A stretch of 64,000 nucleotides of DNA from Perca fluviatilis (lineage: Eukaryota; Chordata; Actinopteri; Perciformes; Percidae). Both the position numbers and the translations under genes were made by a program. The stretch spans positions 2,348,219-2,412,218 of the forward strand of contig NC_053112.1 of assembly GCF_010015445.1 (NCBI RefSeq). The letters are read 5' to 3'. This document shows positions 45,180 to 53,600 of this stretch, piece after piece (within the stretch, counting starts at the first letter, position 1; every line of letters starts with the position of its first letter). Below the pieces are notes generated by a model. The model was not told where the DNA came from and ran no database searches. It was given only the letters and a program-made list of their open reading frames with translations.

Positions 45180-45945
45180 CTGTGTGTTCAGGTTTCCAGG
45201 TGAACAGCTCTGTGATTCACGAGATCGTCAATCGATACGCAGACACAAGTTTTGCCATTGACTTTGACTGTTTCATCGGCTGCCTGATCCGACTGGAGCT
45301 GCTGTTCAGTGAGTCTCAAAGAACTCAACCTCTGGATTTACATCTGTCAGTGTGGTTGCAGCAGGAAGTTCAGTGAATGATATGTTCTGACAGTTCTACT
45401 TGTATACATGAGTCGGAAGAATGGGATGGATGACAGAGTAACTCTACCTCTGTCTGCCAACGTACAACTGCTTAGAATAAAGATTGTTCTTCCTGTTTAC
45501 CTTTGTCAAAATCTTGGAAAGCAGGGAGAATATGGACGACTTTTCACACGTTTTACATTTCATACTAGGGATGGGCAAAAAAATTAGATTTTCTAAATCA
45601 AACCCTTCTGACTGCTCTCTTCTATTTCTGGGTCAGAAAGGAAGGTAGACCACTTGGGAACACTTTTGCAATTTGGGAAGGATACTTGGGAAGAGTCAAT
45701 CCCCCATTGAAAAACAGGCCAAATTTCCTGGGTTTTACTTCTGGCCATGCATTTTTTAAGTTTAAGCTGTTTTTCTCCCCCAGAGATGTTCAGAACTCTG
45801 GACCAGAAGAAGGAGGGCAGGATCCAGCTAGACCTGCAGCAGGTAAAACTGATCCAGTAACTACCAAGTTTACTGATCATAAGCCTAACATCATCTCTGA
45901 ACTCTTTTTGTTCTCCTGCAGTGGCTCTGTCTTGCCATCAACTGA
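16169..45945 (+). CDS. Conventional calpain catalytic subunit (CAPN2/CAPN8-like), 20 coding exons
   Basis: Calcium-dependent cytosolic cysteine protease. Exons: 16169-16408, 16515-16584, 23051-23169, 31367-31500, 33990-34158, 34264-34347, 35505-35590, 36091-36165, 36654-36814, 39207-39376, 39589-39600, 40526-40737, 41007-41043, 42113-42170, 42708-42772, 42936-43004, 44535-44613, 45192-45308, 45784-45842, 45922-45945. They sum to 2040 nt, 679 residues plus TGA, every junction GT-AG and in frame. The start [15 protein letters not shown] aligns with the CAPN2 N-terminus. Triad: Cys106, His263, Asn287. Order: anchor helix, protease cores PC1 and PC2, C2-like domain, penta-EF-hand domain. CAPN2 has 700 residues; the shortfall matches one missing exon after residue 523. 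The C-terminus WLCLAIN resembles CAPN2 more than CAPN1. Orthology within the CAPN1/2/8/9 group cannot be settled by eye. Confidence 0.96.
16590..16672. repeat. CA/GACA simple repeat after exon 2 donor
   Basis: (CA)n with interspersed GA starts a few bases after the exon 2 donor and runs into the first acceptor-like unit. Confidence 0.9.
16700..18000. mobile_element. Non-autonomous TA-flanked TIR element in intron 2
   Basis: The 5' end CAGTTTTTCACGATTGCTA and the inverse of the 3' end (CAGTTTTTTACGATCACTA) share about 75 bp of inverted repeat. That includes CAATACTTTTAACAACTTTC. TA flanks both ends. No transposase. A SINE is inserted inside on the minus strand. Ends resemble those of the 500-1705 family. 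Confidence 0.82.
17155..17338 (-). mobile_element. tRNA-derived SINE, minus strand
   Basis: Read on the minus strand: GGTGAGCGGGTAGAGC (box A region), CTCGACGCAGAGG, then GAGTTCAAATC (box B). This is followed by CTGCATGTCTTTCCCCCTCTCTCTCCCC and a tail ending AAAGCCCAAAAAATAA. Same family as the plus-strand copy at 34441-34632. Confidence 0.8.
18249..19017. mobile_element. PIF/Harbinger-like MITE, 769 bp
   Basis: Ends AGCCTGGTTCACACGGGACG and the inverse AGCCTGGTACAGACGGCAGG form inverted repeats of about 25 bp. It is flanked by TAA on both sides (18246-18248, 19018-19020), the 3-bp TWA duplication of PIF/Harbinger. The 91-codon frame at 18569-18844 has no recognised similarity. Confidence 0.82.
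19795..21425 (-). mobile_element. Tc1-family transposon with long inverted repeats
   Basis: Ends CAGTGCCTTGCGAAAGTATT at both sides in inverted orientation, flanked by TA. The inverted repeats extend more than 200 bp. The transposase lies on the minus strand. 1631 bp total, the usual size for fish Tc1 elements. Confidence 0.95.
20013..21034 (-). pseudogene. Tc1 transposase, frameshifted
   Basis: N-terminal part (20780-21034) has the paired-type helix-turn-helix ([21 protein letters not shown]) and the GRPSKLS hook. The C-terminal part (20013-20636) has [23 protein letters not shown] and [14 protein letters not shown]. The second Asp and the Glu are spaced D-34-E. The first catalytic Asp (WSDETK) is still in the DNA near 20572 but out of frame. 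At least two frameshifts near 20570-20790 make it inactive. Confidence 0.93.
23051..23169 (+). CDS. Calpain exon 3: catalytic cysteine
   Basis: Encodes [15 protein letters not shown] with the nucleophile Cys106, then YAGIFHFQ. Phase 1 in, phase 0 out. The acceptor is the last unit of a 32-bp tandem array of acceptor-like sequences. Residues just before it (VDGAKR, QGELG) differ from the GGATR and QGALG usual in calpains, hinting at a divergent paralogue. Confidence 0.96.
23170..23529 (+). other. Intron 3, left part
   Basis: No reading frame or repeat end recognised between the exon 3 donor and the L1/Tx1 target site. Confidence 0.5.
23682..24592 (+). pseudogene. L1/Tx1 ORF1 (RNA-binding), frameshifted
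   Basis: Start [18 protein letters not shown], then a coiled-coil region with heptads (about residues 50-130). It leads to [20 protein letters not shown], the entry to the RRM-like domain of L1 ORF1p. A frameshift near 24170-24200 moves the rest ([10 protein letters not shown]..., [18 protein letters not shown]) to another frame, ending at 24592. The order coiled coil, RRM, C-terminal domain is complete once the shift is noted. Confidence 0.9.
25322..28698 (+). pseudogene. L1/Tx1 ORF2 (endonuclease and reverse transcriptase), frameshifted
   Basis: ATG at 25322 ([20 protein letters not shown]). Endonuclease motifs: [29 protein letters not shown] frameshift near 26085-26110 separates it from the reverse transcriptase frame, which runs 26077-28698. 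That frame has [45 protein letters not shown] and catalytic YADDLLLFL (about 27427-27453). The stop after [11 protein letters not shown] is another shift, since the next frame continues with [12 protein letters not shown], the family's Cys-rich tail. It uses target-primed reverse transcription. Confidence 0.93.
29534..30572. mobile_element. TIR element carrying a minisatellite
   Basis: Left ACGCAGCCTTCATATTGGCAC and the inverse of the right end (ACGCAGCCTTCACACTGGCAC) form imperfect inverted repeats about 20-25 bp long. The interior is mostly the 31-bp minisatellite. No transposase and no clear target duplication; class unknown. Confidence 0.55.
29930..30378. repeat. 31-bp minisatellite, about 14 copies
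   Basis: Unit AACTATTGACATTATACCCT plus ATATCACATTT, with variants CCGCTATATC and CTGTTGAC arranged in higher-order blocks. Confidence 0.93.
30775..30975. repeat. Teleost interspersed repeat (TTATCCAAAGCAACTTACA type)
   Basis: Contains TTTATCCAAAGCAACTTACA and GGTTAAGTGCCTTGCTCAGG, a conserved pair seen in a dispersed repeat throughout teleost genomes. It is followed by AAACCCGGGTCTCCCACACC. Non-coding. Confidence 0.7.
31508..31665. repeat. About 50-bp minisatellite next to exon 4 donor, 3 copies
   Basis: Unit CAGCCAGGGCWGCCYACGGT plus GGTATTATAGGCAGGATAGGCAAACGCT. It starts 8 bases after the exon 4 donor. Confidence 0.88.
31803..32085. repeat. TG-rich microsatellite in intron 4
   Basis: TG repeat with interspersed TC and TA; the Cys/Val frames through it are artefacts. 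Confidence 0.93.
32405..32740. repeat. Duplicated TG tract plus 45-bp flank
   Basis: (TG)n followed by GATTAGCAGGGCGGTAAACA and AACATTTGGCTCGGCCAGCC appears twice (ends near 32545 and 32735), so tract and flank duplicated together. Confidence 0.85.
32935..33530. repeat. Compound TG/TGTC/TGTT microsatellite, about 600 bp
   Basis: Long imperfect TG-rich tract with higher-order 90-130-bp duplications (GAGTGTGTGTGAATGTGTGT recurs). Confidence 0.93.
33536..33815. repeat. 28-bp minisatellite, about 9-10 copies
   Basis: Unit CACAAACACTAAAAACACTC plus AGAGGTCCC, with small variants. Directly follows the TG tract. Confidence 0.92.
33820..33922. repeat. TG-rich tract before exon 5
   Basis: Imperfect TG/TCTG repeat ending about 65 bp before the exon 5 acceptor. 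Confidence 0.85.
34264..35590 (+). CDS. Calpain exons 6 and 7: catalytic histidine and asparagine
   Basis: Exon 6 (34264-34347) encodes [15 protein letters not shown] with His263. Exon 7 (35505-35590) encodes [15 protein letters not shown] with Asn287 and the Trp289 that packs on the active site. All core residues of protease domain PC2 are present, so the enzyme should be catalytically competent. The intron between them holds a hAT-like MITE with a SINE inside. Confidence 0.95.
34370..35131. mobile_element. hAT-like MITE in intron 6
   Basis: Left TAGGGATGCACCGAATCC and the inverse of the right end (TAGGGATGCACAGAATCC) are inverted repeats. The adjoining octamers GAAATCTC and GAAATGAC agree at 6 of 8 bases, as expected of an old hAT duplication. 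A SINE is inserted near its left end. Confidence 0.75.
34441..34632 (+). mobile_element. tRNA-derived SINE, plus strand
   Basis: GGGGCGCCCGGATATCTCAG then TTGGTAGAGTGCGCACCCAT (box A region), CTCCTCGATGCAGCGGGC, a degenerate box B (GGATTTTACTC). The body is CCTGCGGCCCTTTGCTGCAT plus CCCCTCTCTCTCCCC, with a tail of AATAAT repeats and A residues. Same family as the copy at 17155-17338. Confidence 0.85.
35350..35450. repeat. DNA-transposon end fragment (ATTAATCGCGATTAA type)
   Basis: Contains TTAATGCGATTAATCGCGAT and ends TTTGACAGCACT. Resembles the right end of the hAT-like element at 43092-44350. Only one end is present. Confidence 0.6.
35597..36088. repeat. (CTGT)n / CTGATGTTT compound repeat, forming exon 8 acceptor
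   Basis: Tetranucleotide CTGT with a recurring TCTCTGATGTTTCTG insert fills the whole of intron 7. Its last units supply the pyrimidine tract and the CAG of the exon 8 acceptor (TGTCTGTCAG). Confidence 0.95.
36654..40737 (+). CDS. Calpain exons 9-12: C2-like domain
   Basis: Exon 9 carries the [11 protein letters not shown] link. Exon 10 (39207-39376) holds the acidic loop [14 protein letters not shown] (residues 392-405) that binds calcium or phospholipid in this family. Exon 11 is a 12-nt micro-exon (Val-Pro-Asp-Glu), as in other calpains. Exon 12 has [17 protein letters not shown] and VPSTFEP-type motifs. Exon 10 sits between a TG tract ending at its acceptor and a CA tract starting at its donor. 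Confidence 0.95.
36932..38111. mobile_element. Non-autonomous TA-flanked TIR element, copy 2 (intron 9)
   Basis: Close copy of 500-1705 along its entire length, same ends and TA flanks (36930-36931, 38112-38113). No coding capacity. Confidence 0.85.
38190..38945. mobile_element. Divergent truncated relative of the same TIR element
   Basis: Matches the right two thirds of the 36932-38111 element at lower identity (GTAGTAATTTACGTAATTACTGG, AACCTCAGACATCTTACCTGG, CAGTTGTGCCCACTGCCGTT). It lacks a left end. Confidence 0.7.
39377..39527. repeat. (CA)n tract, 150 bp, starting at exon 10 donor
   Basis: CA repeat begins within the donor itself (AAG/GTACACACA). One GACACACACAGACAGA interruption. Confidence 0.95.
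39653..40421. mobile_element. TIR element in intron 11
   Basis: Left AGGCCGGTTACACACGGCAC and the inverse of the right end (AGGCCAGTTACACACTGCAA) are imperfect inverted repeats over about 30 bp. No transposase frame. Target duplication unclear. Confidence 0.65.
40745..40876. repeat. (CA)n tract after exon 12 donor
   Basis: CA repeat with early CACG/CAGA variants, starting 8 bases after the exon 12 donor. Confidence 0.93.
41007..45945 (+). CDS. Calpain exons 13-20: penta-EF-hand domain with EF1 half missing
   Basis: Exon 13 ends in the linker [11 protein letters not shown]. Exon 14 starts directly at [13 protein letters not shown], the second half of EF-hand 1. The exon coding the first helix and LAGE part of that hand in CAPN1/2 is absent. 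EF2 (exons 15/16) has canonical loop [14 protein letters not shown]3 (exon 17) [14 protein letters not shown]4 is in exon 18, and EF5, the dimerisation hand for the small subunit, in exons 19/20. EF2 and EF3 keep all loop ligands. Frame is kept because the missing exon is phase 0/0. Confidence 0.93.
41171..41480. mobile_element. Solo left end of a TIR element in intron 13
   Basis: TACAGTTTTTTCCAATTGCTAACA resembles the left end of the 500-1705 family. No matching right end lies before exon 14. It occupies the intron where the EF1 exon would be expected. Confidence 0.5.
43092..44350. mobile_element. hAT-like element with internal insertion in intron 16
   Basis: Left GGGCTGTTAATCAATTAAAA and right end GAGTTTGACAGCCC resemble fish elements bearing ATTAATCGCGATTAA ends. 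A direct repeat TTAAAGCTCCAGTGGTGTTTG at about 43216 and 44137 brackets about 0.9 kb of inserted sequence. That insert has GGGCCGAACCGTGCCC near its left and GGCACGGTTTAACTGGGCC near its right end, in inverse orientation. A 28-bp unit (GCCCTAACCCACCTCTCTGA) is repeated 3-4 times within. Confidence 0.6.
44358..44401. repeat. (AT)n microsatellite
   Basis: About 21 uninterrupted AT units in intron 16. Confidence 0.95.
44796..45185. repeat. TG-rich tract ending near exon 18 acceptor
   Basis: About 390 bp of TG/TGTC/TGTT repeat that runs to within a few bases of the exon 18 acceptor (GTGTGTTCAG). In the pseudogene copy the equivalent tract is only about 50 bp (4165-4210). Confidence 0.93.
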
Positions 45946-46046
45946 CCAAGGAGCATGCTGGGAGTTTTCACCTGCAGATTAAACATGATCAGGAACAGGA
46001 AGTCTGTTTAAATGTATTAAATCTGTGAAAACTTTATTCACCTTTA

Positions 46047-46052
46047 AATAAA
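46047..46052 (+). terminator. Calpain poly(A) signal
   Basis: AATAAA about 100 nt after the stop, conserved at the same place in the duplicated 3' end (13115-13120). Confidence 0.85.
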
Positions 46053-46430
46053 ACTGAATCTGAACACTAGCTTTTTTTGGTTTGTATTCCTCTTTTTGTA
46101 ACGTGCGATCTGTGTTGTAAAAACATGATATAGTGGTATTACTAGTTTCAGTGAAAGATCAGAGTACTCTTCCTCCTCTGTTGAAATCTTGAGAGAGTTC
46201 ATTTCTGTTGGAAACTAAATGTAAAATGTATTTTAAACCCAGAACGGCTGTCTTTGCAATCATTGTTTAACCAGATAATTAATTTGTTATCACAGTGAAG
46301 TTACAAAAAATTTGTTTTTATACAAAACACATATTCTGTTTATAGAAATAAGATTCATTGGATTATATGCAGAAGAAGAATAAAACATGTTCTAATAAAG
46401 AAGAAAATACCTTAAGTATGAAGGAAACAT
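46053..46430. other. Gap between the two convergent genes
   Basis: AT-rich, no reading frame of note. Confidence 0.5.
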
Positions 46431-46431
46431 C

Positions 46432-46437
46432 TTTATT
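46432..46437 (-). terminator. Possible poly(A) signal of the minus-strand gene
   Basis: AATAAA on the minus strand about 525 nt after the stop of the PRY/SPRY exon. Other AT-rich hexamers nearby are possible. Confidence 0.4.
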
Positions 46438-46961
46438 TTTTGAATTTCAAATTGAAACAGATTTACATTTGTTAAAACATGTTGAACTCATCGAGTCTGT
46501 TTTATTAAACCTTTTTTAAACCTTTTTGGAAATAAATCACTAACAGCTGAAGCTGCTCCAATAAAACATGATTAAAGTGAAAATCAAAGTCAATACAGTT
46601 TATACACAACTAGTTCTCATCTCTGAGGAGATCATTTCAGCATTACTAAAGAAGAAGAACATTTCTGACATTAAAGACACAATCAGTGAGACAAATGTGA
46701 ACCAAAGTGAAATGTCGTCCTTCACCAATATGTTATTAGGCGCACTTCACGCGTATCTTCCCACCTTTTGGGTGGAACTCCCACTTTCCCCATGACCCTC
46801 CCACAAACGCATATTGAAAGCGCAACTTGTCTCTTCTCGCTCATGTGGCAGGCATCTGCGATTTTACCCAAGTGTGCCCTGTTTGTAAATAGCCCGCATT
46901 GGTTAAGTCAGTCTTTGAGAACATTTAACGCCTGGAAACAGGCGCAAACGGCTTGATAAAT

Positions 46962-47491
46962 CTAGCCCAGAGATATTGAGGCACCATATGACCCAAATGC
47001 AAACCCAGGATAAAGAGGCAGAGTGAATGTGGTGTTGAAGGTGTAGAGGTGGATCAGTGATCCAGAGGACACTGTGTAGAAGGACAGAGAGCCAGCAGGA
47101 CAGTCCACATACACTCCTACTCTTCTAGAAACAGAGGAGGAAGAGCAAGGGAGGGAGGTTCTGTTGTTATTGTGCCAGACAGAGTAACCATCATCAGAGC
47201 ACCAGAGTCTCCAGGACTGATCATTACGTCCAAACCAATAGTCAACACTGTTTCCTCTCCTGCTAATTCCTCTGTAACTCACTGCTATAGAAACCCTTCC
47301 TCCTCTCCTCTCAACCTCCCAGTAACAGCGACCAGTCAGACCATCTCTACACAGCAGCTGGGGCCAGTCAAACCTCTCTGGATGATCAGGATATGGCTGA
47401 TACTCCTCCACCCGTGTCACCGTCCTGTTGTTGTTAGACAGTTTGAGTTCTCTGTTCACTGTGTTTGTGTCCAGTGTGAGTTCACAGGAAT
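46962..47491 (-). CDS. PRY/SPRY (B30.2) domain exon, C-terminal
   Basis: 175 codons and TAG. PRY part: CELTLDTNTVNRELKLS, then YQPYPDHPERFDWPQLLCRD. SPRY part: GRCYWEVERRGGRVSIAVSY (LTGRCYWEVE motif), DQSWRLWCSDDGYSVWHN and VGVYVDCPAGSLSFYTV. It ends YPGFAFGSYGASISLG. All core strands are present and the frame is intact. The domain is shared by fish TRIM, NLR and stonustoxin-type proteins, so by itself it does not tell which family. Confidence 0.93.
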
Positions 47492-50400
47492 CTGACAGAG
47501 AGAACGAGACACAACACAGCAGCAGTTATTAATAACATCATTAGTTAAACTTTAGTTAATAGTTATTACACTGTTAATGAAATGATATTTAATAATTTGA
47601 TAATTAATAACTGGCTTATAAAGCATTAAATAACAATGTTTATAGATTATAAAATAAAACAGTTTATAGCTTTAAAAACTCTTTGTTAACCGATATAATC
47701 ATCAGATACAACTTTATAATAACCATCCAAATAATGTTTATTAATACAATTTATTAATCATTTAGAAATACTTAAATATATAAAAAATTATGATGTGAGC
47801 AACAATTAACTGTTGAAATAATATAATTATAGAATAACTAATAATTAGAAAACATTATTTATCATGTTGTTGTTAGTTAACAGTAAAATGACTATTTAGT
47901 TCTATAGCAGTTCCGTGACTGTAGAGAGCGATGGTTCGTTTCACACTGTATTTGTCATCTATAAAGGTTAAAGAAAAGAATTAAAGCTGCGAGCAGCGAT
48001 GGACGGGCCCTCGCGCCTCTGCGCGCGTCGGGGTTACCGGATGGAATCCGCTCCTTGCGACGGTGCATTTGCGCGGCACTCAGACACCACAAATCGTCGC
48101 CAATGAAAAGGGAACTCCCCGCTGAGTTCAACGATACCTCAGACAAGACTCTACGTCATACGGTTCATTAGCTGTGAAAAGGGGCGTGGCTAAAGCATAG
48201 GGGGCAGGTCAAACCATCACCAATTAAAAATGAACTCTCTGCTGAGTTCAATGATACCTCACACAAGACTCTACCTCAGATGGGTCAGCATTTTTGAAAC
48301 GGGCGTGGCTTGAACATAGGGGGCGGGCCAAACCATCACCAATGAAGAAGGAAGTCTCTGCTGAGTTCAATGATATCTTACACAAGGGTCTACATCAAAC
48401 GGGTCATTGGTTATAAAAGGGGACATGGCTAAAGCTTAGGGGGCAGGCCAAACCATCACCAGTAAAGAATCGAGTCTCTGCTGAGTTCAATGACACCTCA
48501 CACAAGACTCTACCTTAAACGGTTCAAATGTTATGAAAGGGGGCGTGGCCTGAGTAAGTGGGCGTGGTCATATGATAGGGGCCGGTTCAGTATCACATGT
48601 AGACCACACATTCTGAGTTTCATGTAAATCGGATGTTGTTTGTCATATAAGGCGCATTTCCTATATGACCAAAAGTCAGTTTTGGCCTGTAGGTGTCCTC
48701 AGGCCTGGACCCTTGTCAATCTTGAGAAATTTCAGGCAGATACGACAACGTACACTCAAGTTACAACAACTTCTTTGTTCATTGCTAAACACTCAAAATG
48801 GCCGCCATGCCACGCCCACACCGTCTGACAAAAAGTTTTTCTTTTAATAACTTTTCATCGTTAAGGTGTTGGGATGTTACAGACCAAGTTTGAAGTCCGC
48901 AGGATGAAATCTCTAGGAGGAGTTCGTTAAAGTATAGCACCTTGATTTTTAGGCCTACTTCCTGTTGCAACTAGGGGGCGCTATGACTTTAAGTAAATAT
49001 CGGCCTTTATTTGTCCTCAGGGTTGGACTCTTATGAATCCTGAAAAGTTTCGAGCCAGTTGGACAATGTACACTCAAGTTACATCCACTTCCTGTTTCGG
49101 CAGCGAAACGCACAAAATGGCCGCCCCGCCACAGCCACACCCTATGACGAAAGGTTTTCTTTTAACAAATTTTCATCTATCATGTCTTAAGATGGCACAG
49201 ACCGAGTTTGAAGTTGATCGGATGAAATCTCTAGGAGGAGTTCGTTAAAGTACGACATGTGGAAATGGCCAAAATCGCACTAATTTCGAACTTTAAAATC
49301 AAAATGGCGGACTTCCTCTTGGGTTTAGGGTATGGCTCTAATGGAGTTTGTTGTACATCTTGACATGGTACATATGTTTACCAAGTTTCGCGAGTCTACA
49401 TTAAACGCACTGCAGGGGCTCAATTTCCTTTAAAATACATAACGTTTCACCAGACTTGATGCGACCGCCAATTTTGGTGAGTTTTTTAATATGTTAAGCC
49501 CCTCAAAAAGGCAATTCATTTGCAGAAAATAATAATTCCTTCAGTTTCAATAGGGCCTTCGCCGCTGTCGGCGCTCGGGCCTTAATTAAAGCTGCGAGCA
49601 GCGATGGACGGGCCCTTGCGCCTCTGCGCGCGTTGGGGTTACTGGCGGATGTTACTCCTTGCGACCATTTGCACGGCACTCAGACACCGCAAATCGTCAA
49701 CAATGAAAAGGAAACTTCCCGCAGAGTTCAACGATACCTCACACAAGACTCTACGTCATACGGTTCATTAGCTGTGAAAAGGGGCGTGGCTAAAGCATAG
49801 GGGGTGGGTCAAACTATCACTAATTAAAAAGGAAGTCACTGCTGAGTTCAATGATACCTCACACAAGGGTCTACATCAAACGGGTTATTAGTTATAAAGG
49901 GGGCGTGGCTAAATCTTAGGGGGTGGGCCAAACCATCACCAATGAAGAATGAAGTCTCTCCTGAGTTCAATGATACCTCACACAAGGGTATACCTTAAAC
50001 CAGTGGTTCTCAACCTTTTTTGTGCTAGCGCCCCCCTATCCATTATCCAGGTCCCTAACGCCCCCCATCAAATATTATGTAGGCTAATTGCCCTGGATAT
50101 TAATGATTACGCCCTAATATAGGCCTATTATTGTCGTTACTATTGTTATTAAAAATAATCAATAAATCAAATCATTGAATGACAAACAACACATGTATTA
50201 GTTTCCCAGGTATCAAAAAAGCCATGTGAATAGAAATATTTACAGTTGTTTTTTTAATGCAACCATTTGACATTCAAATTAAATAACAGCAGCCAATCAG
50301 AACTACTAGATATGTAACATTCAAACTATAATTAGGTATTATCAAAAGGCCTGCTGCATGGTGTGAACCTCAGCACCTTTATAAGATGACTATAATTTGA

Positions 50401-50600
50401 ATGTCCTTTTTGTTGAAGTGACCTTGGGTGTCATGAGAACGCTTTAAATAAAATGTATTATTATTATTATTATTATTATTATATTACAAACACTAACAGT
50501 AGCCAATCAGAAACAGCTAGCAATTTAACATTCAAATCTTTTTTCATTTAAATTGTTCCAACGGAAAACAAGCTTGCAATTATCATGGGGTAAAAGCAGG

Positions 50601-50652
<52 letters not shown>

Positions 50653-53600
50653 CACACACACAGAAACAAGGTTTTCATTTTGGTGATGACAAACGACTTG
50701 AAGAACGACACCTACTGCCGAATGGAAATAAGTTTACAACCTTTGAAATTAGTAGGAGCCCCTTTGTTGATGCTTAGAAGAGGTATAAGGAAGAGTCTAG
50801 GTTAGAAGAGTCTAGGTTAGAAGAGTCTAGGATTGAAGGGTCTAGGATTGAAGAGTCTAGGTTTGAAGAGTCTAGGTTTGAAGAGTCTAGGTTTGAAAGT
50901 CTAGGTTTGCTATCGCCTGTCTTGGCGTAAAATAGCAGAAAAACGTTTGGAGAAGCGCAACCCCACATCGCCTGCGTTTTGAGGAGGTGGAGTCCCGTAC
51001 AGTAAACAGTGACATCTCTTCCTCTATCGCTTCAACAAGAAAGTTTTAAAACAGCAAACACAAGCCCTGAATTGCCCGGGAGTTTGGGGACAGCTAAATG
51101 TTTGCCAAACAACAAAGCACAGTCGATATCTCGCTCGAAAAAAAAAAAAAAATGCTCTCGTCGCTTTTCTCTTTTCTTCGTGAAATTAAGCTGCCTTCAG
51201 GTACAGTAGGAAACGTTGGGTTCTATAAAAGATCTGACGAAAAACTGTTACTGTGAAATATAAAGTCTACTTGTGCTACATTGAGGGGATTAAAGAATAC
51301 ATCAGGACGTCGCACCACCCTGCGGGGCGATTGCTATTTTTCTGAACGCAGCCTTCACGCGAAATACCGAGCTTCTATTTAAGACGCGTGCTCTGACTCC
51401 CCGTTTCCCTTGAAGGCAGCACGGAGCTTCGCGCCGAACAATGATCCACCGTCTCGCCCAGTTGCAGTGCCGGAACTGGCAGGTTTTTAATGTTGCAGAA
51501 AACTGTTTTTGCAAGTAGTTTAAGTGTAAACATGTATTGTTATTGTGAATCTTTGGTTTAAACTAGCTTTCAAACAAACGCCGCACGGGCACCTCAACCC
51601 CTTCCCAAAATATTGCTTCTAACGCCCCCATCACGTCTTCTGGCGCCCCTGAACGCCTGCGTACCGCTGAGAAACACTGCCTTAAACGGTTCAAATGTTA
51701 TCAAGGGGGCGTGGCCTGAGTAAGTGGGCGTGGCCATATTATAGGGGGTGGCTCAGTATCACATGCAGACCACGCATTCTGAGTTTCATGTAAATCGGAT
51801 GTTTGTCATATAAGGCAGATTTCCTGGTGCCAGCGGGGTGTGCTATGACCAAAAGTCAATTTTGGCCTGTAGGTGTCCTCAGGCCTGGACCCTTGTCAAT
51901 CGTGAGAAATTTCGGGCAGATACGACAACGTACAAGTTGGCTCATGTAAGCCATTTACCTGTCTTTTAAACCCCATCCCAACAAGGCTACTTAAAGAACC
52001 GCTACCCATGGTTAACATTTCATTACTATATATGATCAATATGTCTTTATTAACAGGGTATGTACCGCATTCATTTAAAGTAGCTGTGATAAAACCTCTT
52101 CTGAAAAAACCCTCCCTCAATCCTGAGGTCTTAGCCAACTATAGACCTATATCTAATCTCCCCTTCCTGTCCAAAATCCTTGAGAAGGTAGTCGCTAATC
52201 AATTATGTGATTTTCTACATAGCAATAGTTTATTTGAGGACTTTCAGTCAGGATTTAGAATGCATCATAGCACAGAGACGGTACTGGTTAAAATTATACT
52301 TGTTTTATTAGACCTTAGTGCTGCATTCAACACTACTGACCATACCAACCTGTTACAGAGACTGGAACACTTAGTTGGCATTAAAGGAATCGCACTAAGC
52401 TGGTTTAAGTCCTATTTATCTGATCGATATCAATTTGTTAATTTTAACAATAAATCCTCCAGGTACGCTAAAGTTAGCCATGGTGTTCCACAAGACTCAG
52501 TGCTTGTACCAATTCTATTCACCTTGTACATGCCTTCCCCTAGGCAATATTATTAGGAAACATTCAATTAACTTTCATTGTTATGCGGCTGACACCCAAT
52601 TATACCTATCAATTAAGCCAGACGAAACCAGTCAGTTAACTAAAATCCAAGCATGCATCAAAGATATAAAAGCATAGATGACCTACAATTTTATGATGTT
52701 AAACTCGGACATAACTGAAGTTATTGTGCTGGGCCCTAAATACCTCTGAACCTCATTATCTAAAGATATAGCTACTCTGGATGGTATTGTCCTGGCCTCC
52801 AGCACTACTGTCAGAAATGTAGGAGTTATTTTTGATCAGGATATATCCTTTAACGCCCACTTAAAACAAACCTCAAGAACAGCCTTTTTTCACCTTTGTA
52901 ACATTGCCAAAATTAGGAAAATCCTATCTCGAAACAATGCTGAAAAACTAGTCCATGCATTTGTTACTTCCAGGCTGGACTATTGTAATTCCTTACTATC
53001 AGGATGCTCAAATAAGTCCCTTAAGACTCATCCAGATCCAGAATGCTGCAGCACGTGTTCTGACAAGAACTAAGAAAAGAGATCATATTTCTCCTGTATT
53101 AGCTGCTCTGCACTGGCTTCCTGTAAAATCCAGGATTGAATTTAAAACCCTTCTCCTGACCTACAAAGCTCTAAATGGTCAAGCACCACCATATCTAGAA
53201 GAGCTCTTAGTACCTTATTGCCCCACTAGAGCACTGCGCTCCCAGAATGCAGGGTTACTAGTGGTTCCTAGAGTCTCTCAAAGTAGGATGGGAGCCAGAG
53301 CCTTCAGCTACCAGGCTCCTCTCCTGTGGAACCAGCTCCTAGTCTGGGTACGGGGGGCAGACACTGTTTCCACATTTAAGAGTAAACTTAAAACTCTCCT
53401 CTTCGATAAAGCTTATAGTTAGGGAGTGAGGAGTGGCAGCTTTCACCTAGACCGGCAGGGGAGGGTGTATTTCAGCAGACATGGCATCCCTTCTCTTCTC
53501 TGCTTCTCTTCATAGTCGTTAGACTCATCTACCATATAATCAATGATATAATCAAAGAGGGAGAGGGAGGGAGACAGGCCAGTACAGCCCGATCCGGTTG

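Larger units (their letters stand above)
50001..51679. mobile_element. hAT element with perfect 8-bp target duplication
   Basis: CCTTAAAC at 49993-50000 and 51680-51687. Ends CAGTGGTTCTCAACC and the inverse CAGTGTTTCTCAGCG, both leading into GC-rich GCGCCCCC motifs. 1679 bp with no intact transposase, so non-autonomous. Confidence 0.92.
49586..51933. repeat. GC-rich unclassified repeat, copy 2, head to tail, split by hAT
   Basis: Begins directly after copy 1 in the same orientation. Continues to 50000, is interrupted by a hAT element, resumes at 51680, and is cut off near 51933 where an L2 LINE starts. Confidence 0.8.

Noticed and set aside
46962..47491. Fish cytolytic toxin (stonustoxin-type) gene, because its C-terminus has the same PRY/SPRY type
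   Set aside because: Only the shared B30.2 domain is present. No MACPF-like or thioredoxin-like exon lies upstream, and the mini-exon structure fits TRIM/NLR/kinase genes better.
48640..49248. Short frames within the GC-rich repeat
   Set aside because: Not conserved between the two adjacent copies and lacking any recognisable motif.
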